Assembly: GCA_023422955.1 (NCBI GenBank)
Contig: JAFAGG010000004.1
Span: forward strand, 19,483-83,482
DNA: 64,000 nt
Source: Pseudomonadota bacterium
GTDB taxonomy: Bacteria; Pseudomonadota; Gammaproteobacteria; Burkholderiales; Burkholderiaceae_D
Direction: 5' to 3'
Below the pieces are notes generated by a model. The model did no database searches, was not told the origin of the DNA, and saw only the letters and a list, made by a program, of their open reading frames with translations. Shown here one piece after another: positions 17,955 to 26,786 of this stretch. The position numbers and the translations under genes are program-made. Every line of letters begins with the position of its first letter. Within the stretch, counting starts at the first letter, position 1.

Positions 17955-19541
17955 TTGCGTAAGAATTTGCCCATCACGGATACGGAATACGTATTGCAGG
18001 ATGAACGGCCCATCGTGTCGAAAACCGACCTGAAAGGCAAGATCACCTACGTCAATGCCTACTTCATTGAAGTCAGCGGCTTTACAGAGTCGGAACTGGT
18101 CGGCGCGCCGCATAACCTGGTCCGGCATCCGGACATGCCGGAAGCGGCCTTTGCAGACCTGTGGCAAAGCATCAAGCGCGGCGAGCAATGGAGCGCTCCG
18201 GTAAAAAATCGCCGCAAGAACGGCGACTACTATTGGGTGATCGCCAACGTCACGCCCATCGTCGAAAATGGCAAGGTGAGCGGCTACATGTCGGTACGCA
18301 CCAAGCCCACGCGCCAGCAAATCGCCGCTGCGTCCGCGGCTTACACCGAAATTCGCAAAGGAAAAACCAGCCGCTTGTGCGTGGTGCAAGGACAAGTAGA
18401 GCAGCGCGGCTGGCTGCCTACCCTGCGGCGCGCCTTGCGGAACATGAGCCTGTCTAGGCAATTCGGGCTGCTGTCGCTGATTCAGACAGGCGTGACCGCC
18501 GCTCTGATGAGCGCGGCACTGGCCGGTGGCGGGAAAGAAAATCTGCCGGCCATAGCAGGGTTGGCGGCAATCTCGGCAGTGCTCAGCCTGTTGCTGTGGC
18601 TGCACATGAAGCGCACGGTAGTGCAGAGAATTGGCGAAGCGACTGCCCTGGCACGCTCGCTGGCCAGCGGCACGCTGGGCAATCCGGTATCCGCTGCCAC
18701 CGGCGGCGACATGGGCCGCCTGATGCTGGCCCTGCGGCAGCTGGATGTCAATCTGATGGCGACCATCGGCGATATTCGGGACAGCGTGCAGTCCATGAGC
18801 ACCGCCACCTCGCAAATCGCCGCAGGCAACATGGACCTGTCGTCCCGCACTGAAATGCAGGCGTCCAGCCTGGAAAAAACCGCCTCCAGCATGGAGGAAT
18901 TCGCTTCCACCATCGGCAAGAATGCAAGCAATGCACAGGATGCCACCCGCCTGGCCGCTGAAGCATCGGGAATCGCGTCGAAGGCCGGCAATGAGATGAG
19001 CAAGCTGGAGCAAACCATGCGCGCCATCTCGGACTCATCGCGCCGGGTGGCCGACATCACCAGCACCATCGATGGCATTGCCTTCCAGACCAATATCCTG
19101 GCCTTGAACGCTTCAGTCGAAGCGGCACGCGCCGGCGAGCAGGGCCGCGGCTTTGCGGTGGTGGCGAGCGAAGTGCGCAGCCTGGCGCAACGCGCTGCCG
19201 CAGCGTCCAAGGAAATCAAGAATCTCGTCGGCGACTCGGTGCACCAGGTCGATGCTGGCAATGAACTGGCACATGGGGCACGCGATACCCTGCTCAATGT
19301 CGTCGATGCCGCCGCCAAGGTCACCACCGTCGTCAACGAGATTGCGCATGCGAGCCAGGAGCAGGCCATAGGCGTGCAACAGGTCAATCAGGCCGTATCG
19401 GAAATGGACAACATGACCCAGGAAAATGCAGCCCTGGTGGAGCAGGCGGCCGCTGCTTCAGCCAGCCTGCATGACCAGGCTAGCCGCCTTACCCATGCCG
19501 TAGCGGTATTTAACATCGCGAGCCAGGGCAAGCGTAACTGA
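17955..19541 (+). CDS. Aer-like PAS-containing methyl-accepting chemotaxis protein
   Basis: An energy-taxis receptor resembling Aer, which senses redox state through FAD bound in a cytoplasmic N-terminal PAS domain. The 528-residue product has the Aer-type PAS ([44 protein letters not shown]; about residues 15-120) with no periplasmic domain. Two close membrane helices lie about residues 175-218, then HAMP and an MCP signalling domain with the standard tip. Translation starts at TTG with AAGGGG eight bases upstream. It stands alone between hemN and nnrS. Methylation sites seem likely but were not mapped. Confidence 0.93.
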   Translation: MRKNLPITDTEYVLQDERPIVSKTDLKGKITYVNAYFIEVSGFTESELVGAPHNLVRHPDMPEAAFADLWQSIKRGEQWSAPVKNRRKNGDYYWVIANVTPIVENGKVSGYMSVRTKPTRQQIAAASAAYTEIRKGKTSRLCVVQGQVEQRGWLPTLRRALRNMSLSRQFGLLSLIQTGVTAALMSAALAGGGKENLPAIAGLAAISAVLSLLLWLHMKRTVVQRIGEATALARSLASGTLGNPVSAATGGDMGRLMLALRQLDVNLMATIGDIRDSVQSMSTATSQIAAGNMDLSSRTEMQASSLEKTASSMEEFASTIGKNASNAQDATRLAAEASGIASKAGNEMSKLEQTMRAISDSSRRVADITSTIDGIAFQTNILALNASVEAARAGEQGRGFAVVASEVRSLAQRAAAASKEIKNLVGDSVHQVDAGNELAHGARDTLLNVVDAAAKVTTVVNEIAHASQEQAIGVQQVNQAVSEMDNMTQENAALVEQAAAASASLHDQASRLTHAVAVFNIASQGKRN

Positions 19542-19580
19542 GTAAAAATTATTGGACGCTGCAATAGCTGGACTGAACGA

Positions 19581-19614
19581 AGCCGGGTTCCACATCATGC
19601 GGAACCCGGCTTTT
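19581..19614 (+). terminator. Rho-independent terminator after the Aer-like gene
   Basis: An 11-bp perfect stem (AGCCGGGTTCC / GGAACCCGGCT), nine-base loop, then a T run. It lies between the convergent receptor and nnrS genes. Confidence 0.9.
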
Positions 19615-19690
19615 TGATTGCAATGAGCGCGGCACAGGAATAAAAAAGCTTTGCACTAAAGCGCCTTGCACTCAGCGAGCCCGGCCCGCT

Positions 19691-20890
19691 TCACCCATCC
19701 TTGCGGTCCAGGCGCGGCGCCGTCAGATAAGGCAAGTACACAGTCACATACAGCAGGAATGCCGCCGACCAGCAGGCGGCGCTCAGCAGCATCAGGAAGT
19801 CTCTTGCTTCCGGCATCCCTAGCGATGCGCCCAGCCGGGCAACGGCGCCGGCCTGTATCAGCACATACATGATCGTTTCGCGTTTCCCCGCTTTCAGCGG
19901 GCGGGCCGTATGACCCAGTGCCGTGCGGGTAATCATGCCTATGATCAGCCCTGCCATCGAACCTATCGCCAGCGCATGGATGGCCGCGCTGCTGCTCACC
20001 ATGCCCAATGCCGCCAGGCCGAGCAGCAGAAAGCCTATGGAAATCCATGCATAGGAAAGATGCAGTATCCACAGCAAGGGATTATCGAGGGTATGCCATG
20101 GCTTCCATGAAATCAGCCTTGCCGCCTGCATCACGGCTGCGGCCAAGGCCAGTATCGCCACGACGTAAGCCGCCGGTTGCGCAAGCCATGCAAGGCAGGC
20201 TGCCACGGTTGAGGCGATTACCGCTTTTTCCATGGCCGGCTTCAACCCGAGCTGGCCGCCCGGCACGAACTTCGCCGTGAACAGGGGCACCACGCGTCCG
20301 CCTATCAGGGTTTCTATCATCACGATGATCAGCAGCGCGGCATGAATGCTCGATAACGTCGATAGTTCGCTCCAGCCCAACTGCGTGGCATGAAAACTGG
20401 CATTGGCAAGTGCCAGCAAACCCAGCAGAAGCACCATGACCAGGTTGCGTTTGCTGGGCGCTTTCTTCAGCACCTGGTACAGCAGGAATGCGGCAACCGG
20501 CAGGAAAGCGATATCCACTACTGCAGCTATTTGCGGCGCGGCAAACAGCATCGCAATCCGTCCCGCAATCCATAAGCTCACCAGGGCGACAAGCGCCCTG
20601 CCGCGCGGCGTCCACAGGTTGGTCCAGTTGCGGCCTGCGGTATAGAGGAAGCCAACCACGATGGCGACCGCAAAGCCGAATACCATTTCATGCATGTGCC
20701 AGTTGAAATCGATATTTGTCAGGCCGGAAAGCAGCCCGTAATACCGGGCGAGCCACAGCGGCACGGCAATCACGGCAAACACGGCGCCAAGCAAGTAAAA
20801 AGGCCGGAAGCCCAGCCGCCATAAAGGCGTCGTGGAAATTTCCGGCTCTGCTGCACGCGACGCATTTTCCTCTATCATCATGACGGCCAT
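19691..20890 (-). CDS. nnrS: NnrS family haem-copper membrane protein
   Basis: NnrS proteins are polytopic haem- and copper-containing membrane proteins made during denitrification or nitrosative stress; in Vibrio cholerae NnrS relieves NO effects on iron pools. The 399-residue product has about twelve helices and begins with the conserved LWRLGFRPFYLLGAVFA, followed by NWHMHEMVFGFAVAIVVGFL and later TRTALGHTARPL. The ATG at 20890 has GAGG six bases upstream; longer starts reach into the operator region and lack support. It is divergent from the HMA/DUF454 pair with a palindrome in between and lies near nsrR and the nor genes, in keeping with control by NO. Confidence 0.93.
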   Translation of the reverse strand: MAVMMIEENASRAAEPEISTTPLWRLGFRPFYLLGAVFAVIAVPLWLARYYGLLSGLTNIDFNWHMHEMVFGFAVAIVVGFLYTAGRNWTNLWTPRGRALVALVSLWIAGRIAMLFAAPQIAAVVDIAFLPVAAFLLYQVLKKAPSKRNLVMVLLLGLLALANASFHATQLGWSELSTLSSIHAALLIIVMIETLIGGRVVPLFTAKFVPGGQLGLKPAMEKAVIASTVAACLAWLAQPAAYVVAILALAAAVMQAARLISWKPWHTLDNPLLWILHLSYAWISIGFLLLGLAALGMVSSSAAIHALAIGSMAGLIIGMITRTALGHTARPLKAGKRETIMYVLIQAGAVARLGASLGMPEARDFLMLLSAACWSAAFLLYVTVYLPYLTAPRLDRKDG

Positions 20891-20908
20891 GGCATCCTCT
20901 TCTTTAAA

Positions 20909-20927
20909 CATACCTATAAAATGTATG
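20909..20927. promoter_or_regulatory. Candidate NsrR-type operator between nnrS and the HMA gene
   Basis: A CATAC-N9-GTATG inverted repeat lies 19 bases before the nnrS start. On the minus strand the inner 17 bases agree with ATGYATTTNAAATRCAT at 12 of 16 scored positions, a form of the NsrR site. It could serve both divergent transcripts. Assignment rests on fit to the consensus and the nearby regulator gene. Confidence 0.5.
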
Positions 20928-21037
20928 ATATATTGCTTCCGCCGACAAGCCAAACAAAAGATGGAAGAACGAGACTCTCTGCCGGAGACCAAGACACGCA
21001 AGAGGGATTGTGGACTCGTTAAGTAAAAAGGAAAATC

Positions 21038-21274
21038 ATGCGTACCTGGATCATGGAAATCGTCGGCCTTCACTCCGAAGGCTGCATAGAAAAAATCACT
21101 CAGGCTTTATCCCGTCTGCCGGGCGTGCAAGATGTAACGGTATCGCTGTTGCACAGCAAGGTTACCGTGCGATGCGACGAAAGCCTGCCCCTGTCGCATC
21201 TCACGGCCGCCTTGAAAAAGGCCGGGTATCGCGTCGAAAAATGGCAGGAGAACAATCTTGCCTTGCCTGCCTGA
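21038..21274 (+). CDS. Small HMA-fold protein lacking the CxxC pair
   Basis: A 78-residue heavy-metal-associated (ferredoxin-like) domain by pattern: EIVGLHSEGCIEKITQALS, then VTVSLLHSKVTV and a C-terminal AALKKAGYRVE. The usual GMxCxxC metal loop reads GLHSEGC, so only the second cysteine (Cys16) is kept; normal Cu/Zn chaperone binding is therefore doubtful. The ATG has an AAGGAAAA ribosome site. It starts 12 bases before the DUF454 gene and the two form an operon divergent from nnrS. Its function is unknown; a link to NO or metal stress is inferred from position only. Confidence 0.75.
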   Translation: MRTWIMEIVGLHSEGCIEKITQALSRLPGVQDVTVSLLHSKVTVRCDESLPLSHLTAALKKAGYRVEKWQENNLALPA

Positions 21275-21286
21275 CGAAGATTTCCG

Positions 21287-21649
21287 ATGAGAGTCTTACT
21301 CAACATCGTAGGCTGCATCGCCGTGCTGCTTGCGCTGCTGGGCGTGGCTCTTCCCCTGCTGCCCACTACTCCCTTTCTCTTGCTGGCATCTGCCTGTTTC
21401 ATGCGCAGTTCGCCGCGCCTGCACAGGCGACTGCTGAACAGCTCGCTCGGCCCTTACCTGCTCGCCTATCACGAAGGAAGGGGCATACCCTTGCCAGCCA
21501 AACTGCTGGCACTCGGCCTGCTCTGGACATCCATCATCCTGGCCTGCGCGCAACTGGAAACGATCCCGGCACAAGCGCTGATGGTTGCGCTTGCAAGCGG
21601 CGTCAGTATCTATCTGCTGCGCTTGAAGACATTAATTCCTGAGCCCTAG
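21287..21649 (+). CDS. DUF454 (YbaN-like) inner-membrane protein
   Basis: A 120-residue protein of the DUF454/YbaN family. The start [31 protein letters not shown] and the following [15 protein letters not shown] are characteristic. Two or three membrane helices cover the first 35 residues and about residues 65-108. No biochemical role is established for the family. It is the second gene of the pair starting with the HMA-like protein and converges on nsrR. Confidence 0.88.
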   Translation: MRVLLNIVGCIAVLLALLGVALPLLPTTPFLLLASACFMRSSPRLHRRLLNSSLGPYLLAYHEGRGIPLPAKLLALGLLWTSIILACAQLETIPAQALMVALASGVSIYLLRLKTLIPEP

Positions 21650-21783
21650 TCCTAGAACCAGGTATTAGCGCGGGATGTTTTCGGCGGGTATGCGGGAGAG
21701 ACAGGGAATTTATCCGGCGGCGAGCCAGCGTCATGCGATAGCGGTTCAGCAAGTCGCTGGGAATGAGAGGAAGGAGTCGCCTG

Positions 21784-22275
21784 CTAGCCGACCTTTTCGG
21801 GGCTTGCCGGTTTCAGATGCAGCTTCAGCGGTTTGGTCGTGCTGCGTGGCGCTTTACGCGCACCGGGATTGGCGCCTTGAACCAGGATAGTCTCCAGCGT
21901 CACGCCATCGAGCACATCGAGAAACGAATTGGTTGCCTTCTTCAGTACGCCCTTGAGCACGCAGGCCGAGCTATACATGCAGCCCTGGTTTTCAGGATTG
22001 AAGCATTCCGCAATGTAGAAGTCGTTTTCCGTATTGCGCACGATCTCGCCGATATTGATTTCGGAAGGCTCACGCCCCAGCCGCAAGCCGCCGTTACGAC
22101 CGCGAACGCTGTCGATGACGCCCATCGCGCTCAGGTGATTCACGACTTTCGTCAGATGATTTTTGGCGATACCCTGCGCATCCGCGATGTCTTGGATGGT
22201 CACCAGGCTGTCCCGGTTCATCCCCAGATACATCAGGGAACGCAATGCGTAGTCAGTGTAAGAAGTAAGCCTCAT
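21784..22275 (-). CDS. nsrR: Rrf2-family regulator, NsrR type
   Basis: A nitric-oxide-sensing repressor of the Rrf2 family. The 163-residue product begins MRLTSYTDYALRSLMYLG, typical of NsrR, followed by a winged helix (IQDIADAQGIAKNHLTKVVNHL). Three cysteines at 91, 99 and 105 (C-x7-C-x5-C) can hold the Fe-S cluster that NO destroys. The ATG at 22275 has AAGGTGG five bases upstream; a GTG three codons earlier does not. A perfect palindrome lies upstream of it, and nnrS and norCB, known NsrR targets in other proteobacteria, are nearby. IscR is less likely from the cysteine spacing and the context. Confidence 0.87.
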   Translation of the reverse strand: MRLTSYTDYALRSLMYLGMNRDSLVTIQDIADAQGIAKNHLTKVVNHLSAMGVIDSVRGRNGGLRLGREPSEINIGEIVRNTENDFYIAECFNPENQGCMYSSACVLKGVLKKATNSFLDVLDGVTLETILVQGANPGARKAPRSTTKPLKLHLKPASPEKVG

Positions 22276-22295
22276 AAGGTCCACCTTGTTGGTCT

Positions 22296-22344
22296 GGTCG
22301 GCGCGACCAAATATCCATCCATTCTATATGTTCTGAAAGAACAT
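22296..22344. promoter_or_regulatory. Candidate autoregulatory operator region of nsrR
   Basis: ATGTTCT-GAA-AGAACAT at 22328-22344 is a perfect 7-3-7 palindrome of the same 17-base architecture (ATGY...RCAT ends) as NsrR sites. A second inverted repeat, TGGTC-N5-GACCA, lies at 22295-22309 near the start codon. Apart from these, the gap 22345-22711 shows no feature I can support. Confidence 0.55.
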
Positions 22345-22711
22345 CGCCGGCCAATCCTGAAAACGGATGCAAACATATATTCCAGGCAAGACCAGGCAGC
22401 ACGGCTTATTCCAGTCCGGCGGCAAATACGCCTTGCCCCGTGCCGAATCAGAATGCATGAAGGACGCTTGCCGCCCCATTGCGCCGCAATGCTTGGTAAA
22501 AATCCGACTGCCACTCCGATCAATGAGAGCAGCGAAAGGTCTACTTGCCCTGGACCGTCTCTGCTAGCTATGCTGAAGGACAAGCCGCGTGATCTCTGGC
22601 AAGCATCTCAATAGACGGAAACGAAGGAAAGATAACCGCGCCACGCCTGTTTTCGTTTTGCAAGCCATCCTTGCCTGTTACGCCCTCAACCTCATTGCAT
22701 CCGGATTACCT

Positions 22712-23188
22712 ATGTCGTTCACCCTCCATCAACTCGCTCCCGACGACCGCCCCTTGCTGGAAGCGATGCTCGCCATGTTCGGCACCGCGTTCAAAGACAA
22801 GGATACCTATACCGGAAAGAAGCCGGGCACGGATTATATACGCATGCTGCTGAGCAGCGATTCCTTCATTGCGCTGACAGCCCTAAAGGAGGGCGATGTC
22901 GTCGGCGGACTCGCAGCCTATGAACTGAAGAAGTTCGAGCAGGAGCGCAGCGAAATTTATATTTACGATCTCGCAGTGCTGGAAAAGCACAGGCGTCAGG
23001 GCCTTGCGACGGCGCTGATCAGAAGGTTGCAGGAAATCGCTGCGGCACGCGGCGCGTATGTCATTTTCGTTCAGGCGGATACAAGCACAGAGGATGAAGC
23101 GGCGATCGCCTTGTATGAAAAACTAGGAAAGCGCGAGGAGGTGCTGCATTTCGACATTCCCGTCCCTCCCATAAAAAACTCGAAATGA
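22712..23188 (+). CDS. GNAT acetyltransferase resembling AAC(3)-I aminoglycoside 3-N-acetyltransferases
   Basis: A 158-residue GNAT-fold enzyme that would transfer an acetyl group from acetyl-CoA. Similarity to AAC(3)-I gentamicin acetyltransferases covers nearly the whole protein as I recall that family: KFEQERSEIYIYDLAV (residues 74-89), the acetyl-CoA loop RRQGLATALI (94-103), GAYVIFVQAD and the ending KREEVLHFDI. The ATG at 22712 is chosen because homology starts there; a start at 22589 would add 41 unconserved residues. No integron attC site or mobile element is visible, so it looks like a resident chromosomal gene. The natural substrate is unknown and resistance is not proven. Confidence 0.82.
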   Translation: MSFTLHQLAPDDRPLLEAMLAMFGTAFKDKDTYTGKKPGTDYIRMLLSSDSFIALTALKEGDVVGGLAAYELKKFEQERSEIYIYDLAVLEKHRRQGLATALIRRLQEIAAARGAYVIFVQADTSTEDEAAIALYEKLGKREEVLHFDIPVPPIKNSK

Positions 23189-23247
23189 AGCACGCCTGTC
23201 TCCATGCAATGTCCGGCCGAATTTCCAAGCCTGATTTCCAAATGGAC

Positions 23248-24429
23248 TCAGGCCGCCGCAGCTTTTGAGCGCGGTGGCATCAGGCCGGCCATCTCGCTCA
23301 ACAGGTAATCCACCAACTCCTTCACCGAGCGTATCTCGCTGCCGAATGGCAGTTTCTCGCTGCCCCGGAAAAACAGGCCGCGCTTCACATCGCCTTCCAG
23401 CGCATAAGCCAGGTGCTGGTCGATGCAAAACTGACCTGCTTGCGGCAAACCGTCGCGCAGACCGCATTGATGCAGGCAGTCGAAGCCTACCGTGCAGGCA
23501 CGCTGCTTGGCCTGACCTTGCAACTGTTCTTCCTTGTTCAGGTATTTCTCCAGCCATGGCGTTTTTACCGCCCGTGCCGGCAAGCCAGCCACGCTCATGA
23601 AGGTGACGATATTTTCCGGCTTGGCTTCGACCAGCACGCGCTTGAATTCGGGATGGGCATCGCCTTCCCGGGTCACGGCGAAAGCCGTGCCCAGTTGCAC
23701 GGCGCTGGCACCGGCGGCAAACAATTCGCGCACCTGGAAAGGATTGTTGATGCCGCCGGCGGCAATCAGCGGAATGTTTTCACTTTCAATGCCGAGTTCC
23801 CTGAACAGCGCCAGCGTCTCTTCCAGCACGCGAGTAAAGGCGTATTGAGGCTCGTCGAGCTTGTCGACTTTCGCGGCACCGAGATGGCCGGCGGCGAACT
23901 TGGGATTTTCTATGACGATCGCATCCGGCAGGCGTTGCTTGCGCATCCATTTTTTCAGCACGAGATTGATGCCGCGCGCATCCGACAGGATGGGAATCAG
24001 CGCCACATCGGGAAACTCGCTCGTTAGCTCGGGCAAGTCCAGCGGCAGCCCGGCGCCTACCACCACGGCATCCGCCCCGCTTTCGCAGGCTTGCCGCACA
24101 TAGTTGGCATACTCGCTCACCGCTCGCATGATATTCACCGCGATCAAGCCCTTGCCGTTCGCAATGCCGCGCGCCTTCTGGATTTCACGGTCCAGCGCCA
24201 CCAGGTTGACGCGATTGATCAGTTCCTTGTCGCCCCTGCGTCCCGTCTGCTGCATCAGATCCGGATGATGACGGCGCAGATCGACACTGGAAATGGTGCC
24301 GACAGCATTCAGGCGCGCCACCGTGCCTGCCAGGCGACCGGCGGATACACCCACGCCCATGCCACCTTGCACGATAGGCAGAACAGACTTTTTCTTGATG
24401 GTCAGCCGGGGATAGAGAGTGGATAACAT
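23248..24429 (-). CDS. Nitronate monooxygenase family FMN-dependent protein
   Basis: A TIM-barrel flavoprotein of the nitronate monooxygenase (formerly 2-nitropropane dioxygenase) family, which oxidises alkyl nitronates. The 393-residue product has PIVQGGMGVGVSAGRLAG at the N-terminus, IPLIAAGGINNPFQVRELFAAGASAVQLGTAF as FMN phosphate-binding segment, and a cysteine-bearing C-terminal segment (CTVGFDCLHQCGL). The ATG at 24429 has GGAG nine bases upstream; an ATG five codons earlier has none. A perfect FNR box precedes it, so it is probably made at low oxygen. It may be a related reductase rather than a true nitronate oxidase. Confidence 0.85.
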   Translation of the reverse strand: MLSTLYPRLTIKKKSVLPIVQGGMGVGVSAGRLAGTVARLNAVGTISSVDLRRHHPDLMQQTGRRGDKELINRVNLVALDREIQKARGIANGKGLIAVNIMRAVSEYANYVRQACESGADAVVVGAGLPLDLPELTSEFPDVALIPILSDARGINLVLKKWMRKQRLPDAIVIENPKFAAGHLGAAKVDKLDEPQYAFTRVLEETLALFRELGIESENIPLIAAGGINNPFQVRELFAAGASAVQLGTAFAVTREGDAHPEFKRVLVEAKPENIVTFMSVAGLPARAVKTPWLEKYLNKEEQLQGQAKQRACTVGFDCLHQCGLRDGLPQAGQFCIDQHLAYALEGDVKRGLFFRGSEKLPFGSEIRSVKELVDYLLSEMAGLMPPRSKAAAA

Positions 24430-24455
24430 AGAAACTTTCTCCATGAAAACGATTC

Positions 24456-24498
24456 ACTGTACCGGACCCTCACGCCCTCAATCTTTGATATGAATCAA
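24456..24498 (-). promoter_or_regulatory. FNR-dependent promoter of the nitronate monooxygenase gene
   Basis: TTGATATGAATCAA at 24485-24498 is a perfect FNR box. A TACAGT -10-like element at 24456-24461 is within one base of the class II position. The rest of the gap up to the norD stop at 24752 shows nothing clear. Confidence 0.78.
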
Positions 24499-24751
24499 AA
24501 TCATCCGTCCTGCTTCAGTTGATCCGGTGCAGGGATGATGAGGCGGTCCGTGAGGGCAGACCGGCCTAGATTTTTTACAGGGTTTTGCTGGATGCGGTGA
24601 ATACCTTGATTACTCAGGCGCCATTTGCAGATACGGGCAAGGGGCATCACAGAAAGTGCTCCTCGTTCTCTCGGCTGCTGAGGTCATTTTATTTCTCCGC
24701 GTCGTCCTGCTCGCGTCTGGCGGCGGACGAAAGCCAGCCGGCAAGTCCTTG

Positions 24752-26770
24752 TCAGGAGCGCGCCAGCAACCGCTTCATCCATTCCAGCAGCGCGGTGGGA
24801 AGCAGTTCCGGTTTCGGCAGCAAGGCATACTGATGCGCACCGAAAACACCGGGAAGATAGTTGGCGGCCTGGCGATCTATGGTCAGGCAGAAGGGATTGA
24901 TGCCCTGCATGCGGGCCTCGGTGACGGCCTGACGCATGTCTTCCACACCGTAGCGTCCTTCGTAATCATCGACATCATTGGGCTTGCCATCGGAGAGCAG
25001 CAACAGCAAGCGATGACGGGCCTTCTGCTGCATCAGCATGGCGCTGGCATGCCGCAGGGCGGCGCCGGTACGCGTGTAATGCTCGGGTTCAAGCGCGGCG
25101 ATGCGGCGCGCCACCGTGTCGCTGCAGGGTTCGTCAAAGGATTTCACCGGCCTTATCGTCACGCCATGCGGTCCCTCGCCGGAAAAGCCCATCACGCTGT
25201 AGGGCTCGCGCATGCCGTCCAGCGCGATGGATACCAGCAGCAGCGCTTCACGCTCCACATCGATAATGCGCTTGTCGGCCGAAATCCAGCCGTCAGTCGA
25301 GCCGCTGATATCGATCAGCAGCACGATGGCCATGTCGCGACTGGCGCGCCTGTGAGTCTGGTATAGCGCCTGACTGAGCGGCAGTCCCGCGCGGAAGTCG
25401 GCATAGCCATCGATGCAGGCATCCAGGTCTATCTCTTCGCCCTCCAGTTGCTTGTGCAGGCGCACCCGCTGCGCAGTCAGCATCTCGAAGCGGCGGCGCA
25501 CCAGCGCCAGCATGGCGCGGTAATCGTCCAGCGTCTGGTTCACCCAGGCTTGCGGACCTTCTCTGGGCGGGCAAAGATGAATCGTGACGCCGGCGTCGAG
25601 ATAGGCGCTGGCGCGATAATCCCATTCCGGATATGACAAGCGCATGCCATCGGCCGGGCTGCGAACCGGCTTGTGCTTTTCCCTCTCACCCGGCATATCC
25701 TCGGAAATGAAAACTTCCTTGGGGCGTCCCGGCGTGGAGACCAGGCGGGCTTCCGGCAGTTCGGACAGCGCATCGGCGAATTCGTCCGACGCAGTGCTTT
25801 CATCACGATCGGTCGGCCGCTGCAGGCCGAGCGGATCTTCCACCTGCTCATGCGGCTGGGCGGTTTGTATCATCCAGGCACCCGGACCTTTATCGTCTTC
25901 ATCCTCGACAGGCTTGCGTACTTCCGGCGTTCTGTTCAGGCGCGCGCTGCGTGGCGGCGCGGCATCAGGATCCGGCGCATTAGCCCCTGCATCGGCTTCG
26001 GATAAAGAGCCGGACTGCGCCGGCAACCGCAGCACTCCCGTCCACAAGTCTGCGTACAAGGCAGCGCCGGCGCCGTGAGTGCTCATTCCCTGCCTGACCA
26101 GCGCATCCGCCATCTTTGCAGCCTCTATCGCAAGCTGTTCGCTGTCTGGAGATGGGGTCAGCTCGATTTCCCTGGCCAGCGTCGCGCGCACGAATTCTTC
26201 CAGCGGCCGGCGATGAGCGGGAAAAGCATTCAGAAGAGGTCTTAGTTGTAGCGCATGCGCACGCAAAGCCTGCAGCGAGGGACGCATGCCGGGCAGCATC
26301 TGCATGAGGGCACTGTCGGCCGCATGGGCAGACAGCACGATGAAAACGGAACGCTGCAATTCATTCGACAGGCCTGCAAAGTACTGCGGACCCTGACGCA
26401 CAGCACGCAACGCCTGCTGCAAGGCCATCAGCCGATACCATTCCAGCGCGCCATCCTGCTCCTCCGGCGGCAGGCGGGCCGGCAGCCAGATGCTGTTGCC
26501 GTCGGTTGCCGGCACCGCCCTGTGCACACGCGGCCCTTCGCGTCGCCTGAATACCTTGGTCAGGAAAGTGGGGGGTGCGGGCACCTGGGCCACGCGGATA
26601 GGAAAGCTCGTGCCGAAAACCGCCGCCATCAGCAAGTCCAGCCGTTGCGCAATATCCCGCAGCACCACTTCTTCCGCGGGCTTGCCCTTGCGCTGGCGCT
26701 GCCAGAGATCGCGGGCGTAGATCGTGACATGCCGGGCGACATCGGTAATGACGTCTTCTGCTTCGGCCAC
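24752..26770 (-). CDS. norD: NorD, von Willebrand A domain protein for nitric oxide reductase activation
   Basis: A cytoplasmic MoxR-partner type protein that works with NorQ in activating NO reductase, probably by remodelling or metal insertion. The 672-residue product has a poorly conserved N-terminal half and a C-terminal vWA domain whose MIDAS motif DISGSTDGW lies around residue 482, with later YTRTGAALRHA and LLLLSDGKPNDVDDY. Translation starts at GTG 26770 with AGGAG six bases upstream. It is the last gene of norCBQD, 16 bases after norQ. Confidence 0.93.
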   Translation of the reverse strand: MAEAEDVITDVARHVTIYARDLWQRQRKGKPAEEVVLRDIAQRLDLLMAAVFGTSFPIRVAQVPAPPTFLTKVFRRREGPRVHRAVPATDGNSIWLPARLPPEEQDGALEWYRLMALQQALRAVRQGPQYFAGLSNELQRSVFIVLSAHAADSALMQMLPGMRPSLQALRAHALQLRPLLNAFPAHRRPLEEFVRATLAREIELTPSPDSEQLAIEAAKMADALVRQGMSTHGAGAALYADLWTGVLRLPAQSGSLSEADAGANAPDPDAAPPRSARLNRTPEVRKPVEDEDDKGPGAWMIQTAQPHEQVEDPLGLQRPTDRDESTASDEFADALSELPEARLVSTPGRPKEVFISEDMPGEREKHKPVRSPADGMRLSYPEWDYRASAYLDAGVTIHLCPPREGPQAWVNQTLDDYRAMLALVRRRFEMLTAQRVRLHKQLEGEEIDLDACIDGYADFRAGLPLSQALYQTHRRASRDMAIVLLIDISGSTDGWISADKRIIDVEREALLLVSIALDGMREPYSVMGFSGEGPHGVTIRPVKSFDEPCSDTVARRIAALEPEHYTRTGAALRHASAMLMQQKARHRLLLLLSDGKPNDVDDYEGRYGVEDMRQAVTEARMQGINPFCLTIDRQAANYLPGVFGAHQYALLPKPELLPTALLEWMKRLLARS

Positions 26771-26786
26771 CGCTGACTCCTAAGCG

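Noticed and set aside
18482..19387. Long open frame antisense to the Aer-like receptor (and 140-970 antisense to the first chemoreceptor)
   Set aside because: Both chemoreceptor signalling domains give the same mirrored frame because of their Ala/Glu-rich codons; no start signals.
21784..22275. IscR instead of NsrR for the Rrf2 protein
   Set aside because: Cysteine spacing is C-x7-C-x5-C, the start sequence is NsrR-like and no isc/suf genes are near.
22296..22308. GGT-N7-ACC as a NorR enhancer site before nsrR
   Set aside because: The pattern fits, but no norR gene or sigma-54 promoter is visible and the short motif occurs by chance.
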